A stretch of 64,000 nucleotides of DNA, from contig NZ_SWBO01000001.1 of NCBI RefSeq assembly GCF_005116475.1, positions 434,001 through 498,000 on the forward strand, given 5' to 3'. A program made the position numbers and the translations under genes. How positions within the stretch are numbered: position 1 is the stretch's first letter; each line of letters begins with the position of its first letter. The notes under the pieces are model-generated. The model ran no database searches. It worked only from the letters and a program-made list of their open reading frames with translations, and had not been told where the DNA came from. The stretch comes from Pedobacter cryotolerans (GTDB lineage Bacteria; Bacteroidota; Bacteroidia; Sphingobacteriales; Sphingobacteriaceae). Shown in pieces: positions 25,301 through 32,689 of the stretch.

Positions 25301-28249
25301 TCCAGTTACAGTCCAACGGAAAATGTATGTGTTGCCAGCTATTAAATTATCTACTTGGGTAGTGGGTGAAGTTGCATCAACAAAAGTTGCCCCAAAGGTG
25401 GTAACTTCAGTCCATAAGCCTGAACCCGTTAAAATAGGATTTCCCTTAAGCGTATAGGAGCTAACAATACAAATTTCATCGTCAAGACCAGCATTCGGTA
25501 TGGTAAGTGCTGGTTCTACCGTAATTGTTACTGTTACTGGCGCTCCTTCGCAGCCATTAATTGACGTTGGAGTAATGGTGTAAGTTACAATTCCTTGCCC
25601 AGTTCCATTATTAATGAGCGGATCATTTATGGCATTAACATTTCTTGCGGTGCCATTTTGAGAGTTGCCCGTAACTCCGCCTGTTGCTGTACTTATCCAA
25701 GTATAGGTAGTGCCAGCTAGGTTAGGGGTTAAAGTAATACCTGATAATTGTCCGCTACATATTACTGAGTTTGCCAAAGTAGCTGTTAATATTGGTTTTG
25801 GCGCAACGGTAACAACTAAAGTGAAAGGCACGCCGTTGCAACCATCGTTAATAGGAGTGATGATGTAGGTAACGGTTGCATTGTTTATAGGGTCTGAATT
25901 GGTTAAAATATCTGTAATGAAAATTGACGGAGTAGCCTGGTTATTGAAACCACTTGCATTAGCTGTTCCGGTTGCAGTCCATGTAAAACTTGTACTAGCT
26001 ATGTTGGCTGTTGGCGCATAGTTAAGCGCAATTCCTGTACAAATTGTTTTAGTAGCACTACTAGTGATTTTAATTTCTGGTTTGATAAAGATTTTAATTT
26101 CTGCACTAACAGTTGTACAAGGCTGTTGTAAATCAGTTGTAACTGTATATTTTAGCGTTACCAGCCCGCTCGCTCTTTCGGCTGCAGTAGGTGTGTAAGT
26201 TGTAGTAGTATTATTTGGAGTGCTATAAGTACCTGAACCGCCTTCCCATCTTCCGCTTAATACATTTCCTGTTACAGTAGCTTGCAAATTAACTGATGCT
26301 TGTGTAAAACAAATATTTTGATCTGCTCCCAAGTTGATGATTGGTGCTTGAACAAACTCTATTATTTGTGATTTAGTTACCGAAGCACAGGTATTTTTAT
26401 GTGTAACTGTTATTTGATAAGGAATATTTCTTTTAAAATTAATAGATGGATGTTTGCTGTTTTGATCGCTTCCAGGGTCAAATGTATAATCGGCACTTGT
26501 TAAGGCATTGCCATTGATGTCAGTAACAGTCCAAGTGTAGGTATCGGCTAAATCTACTTGTGTGCCTGTGAAAATAGTTTGAGTTGGTGTACCTGGAATA
26601 TTGTCGAAAAGGTAACTCCCTAATCTACAAAGTTTTGTGTCTGGGGCTAAAGAAATGGTCGGTTGCCCATTTATGATGATGATAGGAGTGCCGGCAGCAC
26701 TTCTTACCACTCCGCAAGCTCCCGAAGATATTTCTAATACGATGCTATATACCCCAGGATCTGTAAATTGAATTTCTGGATTTGGGACATTATTAATGAA
26801 ATTTGTAAATCTAACATTGTTCGCATTAGTTACAATCCAATTGTAAGTTGGAGGCGGAGCTTGAGTGCAACTGTTGTCTAAAATTGATTTATCTGCAATT
26901 TTAACTAAGAATGGAGCACAACCAGTAGTAGCTGTGGTAATATCAAAAGCTGGTTTTGGAGGTTCTTGGATGCAGATTTGTTGAGTTACGGGTGCTCCCT
27001 CACAAACACCATTGGTCACTGATTCTAATTTTATAATATGATTGCCTTTTGTAGGGAAAGAGAATACAAAATTCACTGACTTTCTTACTCCTGATAATTG
27101 AATAACCCCATCTACATACCAATTATAAGTAACATCATTATCTGCACATTCGGGTGTATTTGCGCTAGGATCTTGGCCTGCAATCGACGTATTTATGAAA
27201 GTTACTGGTTGGCCAACACATCCTAATGGCGGTCCTGTAAATCTGTTTTCAGGTTTTGTTACAACTTTAGCGTAAGTAGATATTGTTCCCCCAACTTGAC
27301 CGCATGGCCCAGATACAGAAATATTAATTCCGAAGACGTTATAAATGATTGACGGGCCTGTACTATAAGGTGGGTTTCCACAAGAAGATGTTAAGTATTC
27401 GTGTTTTACGGAGCCAGTTTTTAAATCACAAAAAGTATATGTTTCTGTTATTCCATCTCCCCATGAAATTTGGTAAGTATTACCAGGATAGTTATTCTGT
27501 ATTCCCGTTTGTGAGCTTACATCTACCCCGTACTCAAGAAAGCCTCCAGGCAAACAAACCACATTAGTACCAGATGTAGAAAAATTATTAAAAACATTAT
27601 TATTTACCACCATATATGCCCGAGTAGCAATGCTACCATCAGGCATAACGGCTTTAATACTTACGGTATAATGAGCAAGGGCTGCATTAAAAGATTGAAT
27701 AGTAGTTGTGAAATTGAGATTTCCCACAATTGATCCGCTCAGCTCATTTTTAATTGTGCCTGTAACGGTACTTGTTGCAGTAGATTGATTTGTAAATGAA
27801 AAAGAAAAATTATTACGTCCAGGGCAAAAACCGAACATAAACTCTGATAACACCGGCCCTGAGCTTATTTCTGCCTTTATAGCTGTTCCTGCTCTAATTT
27901 CAAATGGAGCAGAATCCGTGGAAACTAATACCGGACTTGTGGATTTGATCCTTAATTTATACCCAGTTCCAATCGGAGTATTATCAGGGATTATACCATT
28001 AACAAAACTTGTGTAAAACCCTGTGTAACTTCCAATAACACTTAGTTCTACACCTAATGGAGACACTAACACAAGGTCAAAACGATTACCAGTTCTAATG
28101 CAAGAATTCGGATCAATATTAAATGTTGCCGCAATGGTGCTCCCTGGTGTATACGGACCAGGATCAACAACAACAGTATTTAGTTGTGCCTGCGCAGAAA
28201 ACACAAAGCCAAACAGTATGCCAATAAATAGCAAACAAATATTTCTCAC
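22298..28249 (-). CDS. giant secreted PKD-domain adhesin with T9SS type-B C-terminus
   Basis: 1983 residues. There is a signal peptide ('MRNICLLFIGILFGFVFSAQA'). The N-terminal half has several SprB/Ig-like and PKD-like modules, including repeated 'GLWT' units ('SGLWTEVTTFG', 'SGLWTVESGQ'). The C-terminal third has at least five PKD domains with the 'WDFGNGTTS', 'YDFGDGTPT', 'YTFGDGS', 'WDFGDGTTS' and 'WTFGDGAES' signatures, each preceded by 'GC(A/G/S)P'. The last ~95 residues form a gliding-motility-associated (CHU_C, type B) domain ('PNSFIPGG', 'IFNKWAQVVWETT', 'PQGIYFWKLEV'). It should be exported by the type IX system and held at the surface with the PorP/SprF partner. Confidence 0.93.
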   Translation of the reverse strand: MRNICLLFIGILFGFVFSAQAQLNTVVVDPGPYTPGSTIAATFNIDPNSCIRTGNRFDLVLVSPLGVELSVIGSYTGFYTSFVNGIIPDNTPIGTGYKLRIKSTSPVLVSTDSAPFEIRAGTAIKAEISSGPVLSEFMFGFCPGRNNFSFSFTNQSTATSTVTGTIKNELSGSIVGNLNFTTTIQSFNAALAHYTVSIKAVMPDGSIATRAYMVVNNNVFNNFSTSGTNVVCLPGGFLEYGVDVSSQTGIQNNYPGNTYQISWGDGITETYTFCDLKTGSVKHEYLTSSCGNPPYSTGPSIIYNVFGINISVSGPCGQVGGTISTYAKVVTKPENRFTGPPLGCVGQPVTFINTSIAGQDPSANTPECADNDVTYNWYVDGVIQLSGVRKSVNFVFSFPTKGNHIIKLESVTNGVCEGAPVTQQICIQEPPKPAFDITTATTGCAPFLVKIADKSILDNSCTQAPPPTYNWIVTNANNVRFTNFINNVPNPEIQFTDPGVYSIVLEISSGACGVVRSAAGTPIIIINGQPTISLAPDTKLCRLGSYLFDNIPGTPTQTIFTGTQVDLADTYTWTVTDINGNALTSADYTFDPGSDQNSKHPSINFKRNIPYQITVTHKNTCASVTKSQIIEFVQAPIINLGADQNICFTQASVNLQATVTGNVLSGRWEGGSGTYSTPNNTTTTYTPTAAERASGLVTLKYTVTTDLQQPCTTVSAEIKIFIKPEIKITSSATKTICTGIALNYAPTANIASTSFTWTATGTANASGFNNQATPSIFITDILTNSDPINNATVTYIITPINDGCNGVPFTLVVTVAPKPILTATLANSVICSGQLSGITLTPNLAGTTYTWISTATGGVTGNSQNGTARNVNAINDPLINNGTGQGIVTYTITPTSINGCEGAPVTVTITVEPALTIPNAGLDDEICIVSSYTLKGNPILTGSGLWTEVTTFGATFVDATSPTTQVDNLIAGNTYIFRWTVTGASACDPISDEVSITRNQPSVGGTTSSNIPVVCGGTNSGIITLVDYIGTIIRWESSTDGTNWTPINNTTTTLTFTNINTATSYRAVVQSGACAIANSAVTIINVNSATVVATAGTDQTLCNQTSTQLEGKNPGTNSGLWTVESGQTVNFADATLYNTQVNGLVGGEIYTFRWTITGLAPCPPTSDDVIIFNSAELQNNSISTPITTACTNQIIALTGSTPTGGNGVFAYVWESSSDGTNWTVINGQINKDLNVTVAGSLSYRRTVNSGSCTSVSDIIVITALPPVGNNTIADNQVICANVNPVLIVGSQPNGGDGNNYSYAWEQSTDGTTWVFVPGADGKDFQPPLLTQTTNYRRLVSSAACSGSLQSISNSVKITVNQNARAEYTYLNNVGCAPFLIDDTNVKAVPYPAQNTTYTWYANGVEIGNTITFPGYTIATDNQTVEIKLVTTSVLGCSNAEVAYIFSTRQSITAAFTQDKTEGCGPLEVIFTNTSTQLTGASFKWDFGNGTTSNLTQPGAIQFLADPAGEDKIYTVTLEVTTPCGTNAFPSTVTVKPNPISIFSPNRTSGCSPFVVQFSNTSPGNNNTFTYDFGDGTPTVTTNNKNSVTHTFTTTTVQDFVVKMTASNACGTSESQYTIRVAPNTITPELVVNANQLRGCAPLSVDFFNNTIGASFYRYTFGDGSVITSNNSQSEKQTHIFTRPGVYTVELFATNGCSEATTTETITVLAQPLVSFIAETTTGCIGLAVKFKNLSQDGVSYLWDFGDGTTSTAFEPTHTYQGPANTYTVSLTAVNALGCPKTFAIPNYIRIVPPPRADFNIDPASIISIPLYTFKFTDASTNGAQTYKWTFGDGAESTLKDPTHLYADTGKYLVTMRTFNEFGCVDSLQKTVQIVGVPGYVYLPNSFIPGGTSSPLQKFTAVGSGIKSWRMQIFNKWAQVVWETTQLDDGKPVEGWDGTYKGVPQPQGIYFWKLEVELINGTEWKGMTYDNKAPKRTGEIYLIR

Positions 28250-28323
28250 AAATAAACAATAGGGTTCGTAAATATAATGTTTAATTTAAAATTATATTAT
28301 TATTCTTTAACGAAAATTTTACG

Positions 28324-28364
28324 AACAAAAAAATCCCTCAAAACTTACAGCCTTGAGGGATTTT
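28324..28364 (-). terminator. intrinsic terminator of groL
   Basis: AAAATCCCTCAA (28330-28341) and TTGAGGGATTTT (28353-28364) form a 12-bp perfect stem. Read on the minus strand it follows groL and ends in TTTTTTT. A short GC palindrome (CCGCCGCGGCGG) lies between it and the groL stop. Confidence 0.9.
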
Positions 28365-28406
28365 ATATGGATAAGTCCCCGCCGCGGCGGAGATTTAGAA
28401 GGGTTA

Positions 28407-30047
28407 TTACATCATGCCGCCCATGCCGCCACCACCCATTGGAGGATGAGCGCCACCAGCACCAGCTTCTTCAGGTTCGTCAGCTAAAACAACTTCTGTT
28501 GTTAACAACATCGCTGCAATAGATGCTGCGTTTTCTAATGCAACACGAGAAACTTTAGTAGGATCGATAACACCAGCACCAATTAAGTTTTCGTAAACAT
28601 CAGTACGAGCATTGTAACCGAAATCACCTGTGCCTTCTTTTACTTTTTGTACAACGATAGAACCTTCAATACCTGCGTTTTCACAGATCTGACGTAATGG
28701 CTCCTCAATCGCACGTTTAACGATAGCGATACCAGTAGTTTCGTCTTCGTTAGCACCTTTTAATTCTGATAAAGATTCTACAGCACGGATGAAAGCAACA
28801 CCACCACCAGCAACAATACCTTCTTCTACAGCTGCACGAGTTGCATGTAAAGCATCATCAACACGGTCTTTTTTCTCTTTCATTTCTACTTCACTTGCAG
28901 CACCTACATAAAGTACAGCAACACCACCAGAAAGTTTAGCTAAACGCTCTTGTAATTTTTCTTTATCGTAATCAGAAGTAGTAGTTTCAATTTGAGCTTT
29001 TATCTGTCCAACACGAGCTTTAATATCTTCAGACTCACCAGCACCGTTAATTACAGTAGTGTTGTCTTTGTCAATTACCACTTTTTCTGCAGTACCTAAA
29101 TAAGTTAAATCAGCATTTTCTAATTTATAACCTCTTTCTTCAGAAATTACAATACCACCAGTTAAAATCGCGATGTCTTCTAACATTGCTTTTCTTCTAT
29201 CACCAAAACCTGGCGCTTTAACAGCAGCAACTTTCAGTGACCCACGAATTTTGTTAACTACCAAAGTAGCTAAAGCTTCGCCGTCTAAATCTTCAGCAAT
29301 AATTAAAAGTGGTTTACCAGTTTGAACAGTTTTTTCCAATACTGGCAACAATTCTTTCATGTTGCTAATTTTTTTGTCGTAAATTAAAATGTAAGGGCTT
29401 TCTAATTCCGCTTCCATTTTATCAGCATTGGTTACAAAGTATGGAGATAAATAACCTCTATCAAATTGCATACCTTCTACTGTTTTAACTTCAGTTTCAG
29501 TACCTTTTGCTTCTTCAACAGTAATTACACCATCTTTACCAACTTTTTGCATTGCCTCAGCAATTAACGAACCGATTACGTCATCGTTGTTAGCAGAAAT
29601 AGAAGCAACTTGTTTAATTTTATTATTGTCATCGCCAACAGCTTGAGATTGAGCTTTTAAGTTCTCAACAACAGCAGCTACAGCTTTATCAATACCACGT
29701 TTTAAATCCATTGGGTTTGCACCAGCAGCTACGTTTTTAATACCAGCAGTTACAATTGCTTGTGCTAAAACAGTAGCAGTAGTAGTTCCATCACCAGCAA
29801 TATCTGCAGTTTTAGAAGCCACTTCTTTTACCATTTGAGCACCCATGTTTTCAATTGGGTCTTTTAATTCAATTTCTTTTGCAACTGTAACACCATCTTT
29901 AGTAATTGAAGGCGAACCGAATTTTTTATCGATAATTACATTACGACCTTTAGGGCCTAAAGTTACTTTTACTGCATTTGCTAAAATGTCTACACCACGT
30001 TTCAGGGCGTCACGTGCTTCAACGTTATATTTTACTTGTTTTGCCAT
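28407..30047 (-). CDS. groL: chaperonin GroEL (Hsp60)
   Basis: 546 residues, full length, beginning '[18 protein letters not shown]' and ending with the Gly-Met rich tail 'GGGGMGGMM'. The ATP-binding '[13 protein letters not shown]' and '[13 protein letters not shown]' motifs and the 'GGGVAFIRA' segment are present. It works with GroES as the ATP-driven protein-folding chamber in the cytoplasm. It lies 158 bp downstream of groS on the same strand, so the pair is probably one operon. A terminator follows at 28324. The intergenic region to groS contains the low-complexity 'GATATGAGTATTGAGAT' repeat. Confidence 0.98.
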   Translation of the reverse strand: MAKQVKYNVEARDALKRGVDILANAVKVTLGPKGRNVIIDKKFGSPSITKDGVTVAKEIELKDPIENMGAQMVKEVASKTADIAGDGTTTATVLAQAIVTAGIKNVAAGANPMDLKRGIDKAVAAVVENLKAQSQAVGDDNNKIKQVASISANNDDVIGSLIAEAMQKVGKDGVITVEEAKGTETEVKTVEGMQFDRGYLSPYFVTNADKMEAELESPYILIYDKKISNMKELLPVLEKTVQTGKPLLIIAEDLDGEALATLVVNKIRGSLKVAAVKAPGFGDRRKAMLEDIAILTGGIVISEERGYKLENADLTYLGTAEKVVIDKDNTTVINGAGESEDIKARVGQIKAQIETTTSDYDKEKLQERLAKLSGGVAVLYVGAASEVEMKEKKDRVDDALHATRAAVEEGIVAGGGVAFIRAVESLSELKGANEDETTGIAIVKRAIEEPLRQICENAGIEGSIVVQKVKEGTGDFGYNARTDVYENLIGAGVIDPTKVSRVALENAASIAAMLLTTEVVLADEPEEAGAGGAHPPMGGGGMGGMM

Positions 30048-30205
30048 TATTTAATAGATTTGAGATATGAGTATTGAGATTTGAGACATGATGTCGAACT
30101 CAAACCATATCTAATTTAATGATTTTTTTAAGTGAATTTTGATTGGCAGAATTGGCGAATGATAGGATCTTCAATCATTCTAAATTCAATCCTTCAATCA
30201 TTTTT

Positions 30206-30499
30206 TTATAATGATCCTAAAATATCAGATTCTCTCATGATCAAATACTCTTTACCTTCGATCGTAACTTCAGTACCACCGTATTTGCTGTATAAAACTT
30301 GATCACCAACTTTTACTGTTAAAGGAATTAAAGTTCCGGTTTGATCAGCAAATCTGCCTGGTCCAACTGCAACTACAACACCTTGTTGTGGTTTTTCTTT
30401 AGCGGTATCAGGAATATAGATACCCGAAGCTGTTTTTTCTTCTGCCGCAGCAGTTTCAACAACTACTCTGTCTGCATAAGGTTTAAAGTTTAAAGCCAT
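30206..30499 (-). CDS. groS: co-chaperonin GroES (Hsp10)
   Basis: 97 residues, the standard length. The start '[15 protein letters not shown]' and the mobile loop '[19 protein letters not shown]' are typical, as is '[15 protein letters not shown]'. It caps GroEL. No HrcA-type CIRCE operator (TTAGCACTC-N9-GAGTGCTAA) is seen upstream. On the minus strand a TTTGACA at 30600-30594 and a nearby interrupted CAAGC/GCTTG dyad might be part of the heat-shock control region, but that is only a suggestion. Confidence 0.97.
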   Translation of the reverse strand: MALNFKPYADRVVVETAAAEEKTASGIYIPDTAKEKPQQGVVVAVGPGRFADQTGTLIPLTVKVGDQVLYSKYGGTEVTIEGKEYLIMRESDILGSL

Positions 30500-31102
30500 A
30501 AATACTTTTATTTTTAGTTTTTGTAATTGAATTAGTTCGTAATCTTATACGATGCTTAGGGTTAATCAGTTTTTATGCCAAGCTTGTTTTGCTTGTCAAA
30601 TTTGCATTTGCTGTCAGTTTATACTTTTTCGAGTTTAAATGGAGGTGTCAGACTGTCAGAAAAGAAATCATTTTAGACCATAGTTTAATCCTTCAAGAAA
30701 TAATTCGGAAAATGAATGTTATCACATTTCGGCAATTTCGGTCCTTCTTTTCTCTATATCTTTTCGCTGCGCTCAAAGGATGCCGTTTCAAGAAGGTTTA
30801 TATAACAAAAGCTTGTAGTTCTTTTGTGGTTCAGGTGCTGGGCAGGTAGCAAAAAGATAACCCAAAGTAAGAATTAGTGATGATACGAACCATGGTTTTA
30901 CTCATTGCCGTCATGCTCAGCTTGACTGGGCATCGTAAAGCGATAGTAGGCTTTGGACAATTAAAAAGTTTGTTTATCGCATTACGATTCCCGTTTTTAC
31001 GGGAATGAAGAGCTAACTTCAAAACAAAAAAACTTCTGACCACTACAGGTTAATTATTAAAGTTAAAAACTATTAAATAGAAATAGTTAGATGGATAACT
31101 AA
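30500..31102. other. repeat-rich intergenic region between groS and the orphan gene
   Basis: About 600 bp with no credible ORF. It contains the groS upstream region, then an AT-rich segment. A hairpin lies at 30913-30932 (ATGCTCAG / CTGGGCAT with one mismatch), and a perfect 8-bp palindrome ATTCCCGT/ACGGGAAT at 30987-31006 with a TTTT loop. 'GTCATGCTCAGCTTGACTGG' and the ACGGGAAT unit look like dispersed repeats. No known RNA was recognised. Confidence 0.55.
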
Positions 31103-31110
31103 TATATTTG
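31103..31110 (+). promoter_or_regulatory. -7 promoter element of the orphan 106-aa gene
   Basis: TATATTTG matches TAnnTTTG and ends seven bases before the ATG at 31118, so the mRNA would be leaderless or nearly so. No TTTG is present at the -33 position. Confidence 0.4.
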
Positions 31111-31117
31111 CACCATT

Positions 31118-31438
31118 ATGGGTTACGCAAAGGAAAGAGTAAAGTTAGAAAAGCTATTGGTTAAATTAAATGAGGTTAAGAGTTATAACGAGAAGAGCCT
31201 TGATGCGCTTTTTGATATCCATGAGCAATATTCTCATACTGTTAGAATTTTAAAGAATAAAGAGCCAGAAGTATTTACTATTCATTATACTGATGAATTG
31301 CAGGCTATTAAATTAGGCAAAAAAGCATTAAAAGAAAGCGATACAGATTTAACAAAAGAACAAAGTTTTAACGCTTACAAAGAGGTTATATTATCAGCGC
31401 TAAAGAAAACGATTAATACTGCCCTAGCAATTGTATAA
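31118..31438 (+). CDS. hypothetical cytoplasmic helical protein, 106 aa
   Basis: The protein is not recognised. It is rich in Lys and Glu, has no signal peptide or membrane segment, and is predicted mostly alpha-helical ('MGYAKERVKLEKLLVKLNE' is amphipathic). The ATG at 31118 has a good -7 promoter element just upstream and codon use similar to neighbours, which supports a real gene. It is alone on the plus strand, between the groES region and a repeat array. Confidence 0.6.
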   Translation: MGYAKERVKLEKLLVKLNEVKSYNEKSLDALFDIHEQYSHTVRILKNKEPEVFTIHYTDELQAIKLGKKALKESDTDLTKEQSFNAYKEVILSALKKTINTALAIV

Positions 31439-31466
31439 AGTTTATTAACCTATCCACTGGTGTTTT

Positions 31467-31540
31467 GTGTTGTTCTTATCAGAAGTTATAGCTGCTGGAG
31501 TAGCTTTTTCAACACCACCATCTAAAATAGACATCCTTTC
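31467..31540 (-). pseudogene. fragment resembling the 3' end of secG
   Basis: The plus-strand segment 31491-31509 (GCTGCTGGAGTAGCTTTTT) is identical to 34659-34677 at the 3' end of secG. The flanks remain similar (for example ACCACCATCTAAAATAGA versus ACCACCACCTAAAACAGA in secG). On the minus strand it reads 'GGVEKATPAAIT', comparable with SecG 'GGSQQKATPAAT'. It lacks the rest of secG and has no start, so it is interpreted as a displaced fragment. Confidence 0.55.
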
Positions 31541-31576
31541 TCTTCTCATTGGCGATATCGCCAACCAAACATTAAT

Positions 31577-32165
31577 GGGATTACAAATCCGTGATATAAG
31601 AAAGTTCGAGATGCCTTTCAGAACATCTCGAACAGCTGGATATTTCATAATATATTTATTAATTACACCCTGTTGTTGGTAGCTTATGCCATGGTTTGTG
31701 TCTCCGCGAACCAATCGAATGCAAATTTCGGTGCGTGAGGACACGCACCGAGGCATTAAACTATTTCAAAGAATGGCTTAGGGAATATAATCGTTTTACT
31801 GTCATGGCTTTAGGTGTGTTATATCTCAAGACAAAGTCTTCTTTTACATTTTTAGTTTAGGTAACCGCTGAAAAGCGAACACTCAAACCAGATTGGGGAT
31901 TACAAATCCCTGATATAAGAAAGTTCGAGATGCCTTGCAGAACATCTCGAACAGCTGGTTTTAATGACTGGCTTAAGGAATATAACCGTTTTATTTTTAT
32001 GGCTTTGCGGGTAATATATCTCCCGGCAAAGGCTTCGTTTCCAATTAAAGGTTTAAGTGGCCGCTGAAAAAGCGAACATTTAAACCAGATGGTAAGATTA
32101 AAGAGATTATCATCCCTGATATAAGGAAGTTCGAGATGCCTTTCAGAACATCTCGAATAGCTGGG
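31577..32165. repeat. array of degenerate multi-hairpin repeats (three core units)
   Basis: Core units begin near 31578, 31896 and 32110. Each contains a GGGATT-ACA-AATCCC hairpin (degraded in the third) and TGATATAAG. A 10-bp palindrome GTTCGAGATG/CATCTCGAAC follows, with stems at 31604-31633, 31923-31952 and 32129-32158 (the last with a terminal G-T pair). Two longer linkers (about 31768-31894 and 31967-32092) are also homologous ('GGCTTA.GGAATATAA.CGTTTTA' and 'CGCTGAAAAGCGAAC'). A separate perfect palindrome CGGTGCGTG/CACGCACCG lies at 31729-31750. The third unit abuts the stop codon of the gene at 32167. No ORF is convincing here. Confidence 0.8.
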
Positions 32166-32166
32166 A

Positions 32167-32688
32167 TCACATCAACCAAGGAGCTAGTTCTTTCGTTAAT
32201 ATCCACTGCTCATTTCTACATTCAAAAAAATAGATGCTCAAACTTAAGACTTCATTTTTAGATGAAGTTCTCACAGTGAGTGCCGCCCTGTCGCATTTTT
32301 TAGAAAACTTTAGTTTACTTGCTTCAATAGACCAATCATTAGCTTTATACAAGATGGCAGAATTTTTTAGATAAGGTAATATTTTATTTGATTTGATTAT
32401 GGATGAAGGTTTAGCTTTTTCATTGAAAATTACTTCATTTATGAAACTCCAATTATTACTTTTTAACATTGAATCCAATTTTATGGAAGAACCAAATGAT
32501 TGCAACTCTTTTAGCTCTTCCCAAATGCTATCATTTATGATTATTGATTTGGGTAGCCTTGGGTCTCCTTGTTTAATACGAGAATCAATAGCTAAGGCAT
32601 ATAGGCATAAATGACTATTTCTATCTGCTTTTTGAGCATTTATAACGGATGTTATAGAAATAAAAATAAATGTTAGAATAATTCTCAT
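32167..32688 (-). CDS. hypothetical small secreted protein
   Basis: The ATG at 32688 is chosen because it starts a clear signal peptide ('MRIILTFIFISITSVINAQ'). The ORF extends 30 codons upstream into the neighbouring gene without a good start. The mature protein (~154 residues) is not recognised; it has two cysteines near the N-terminal and central parts ('SKKCDRAAL', 'FFECRNEQW') and is predicted mixed alpha/beta. It begins one base after the stop of the HELMH protein, so the two are an operon, and an exported partner or immunity role is a speculation. Its stop lies two bases beyond the repeat array. Confidence 0.7.
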   Translation of the reverse strand: MRIILTFIFISITSVINAQKADRNSHLCLYALAIDSRIKQGDPRLPKSIIINDSIWEELKELQSFGSSIKLDSMLKSNNWSFINEVIFNEKAKPSSIIKSNKILPYLKNSAILYKANDWSIEASKLKFSKKCDRAALTVRTSSKNEVLSLSIYFFECRNEQWILTKELAPWLM

Positions 32689-32689
32689 A

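Noticed and set aside
30569..30600. TTTGACA ... CATAAAAAC upstream of groS as a heat-shock promoter, with a CAAGC/GCTTG dyad
   Set aside because: Only weakly similar to any consensus and no CIRCE operator is present; not strong enough for a feature.
31445..31756. Minus-strand ORF of 103 codons with a Gly-Gly containing tail, considered as a peptide precursor
   Set aside because: It crosses a repeat unit and a perfect palindrome, and its C-terminal part is explained as a secG fragment; no peptide-processing genes nearby.
31604..32158. Three palindromic repeats considered as a CRISPR array
   Set aside because: Spacings of about 200-320 bp are too long and unequal, the intervals are homologous to each other instead of unique, and there are no cas genes.
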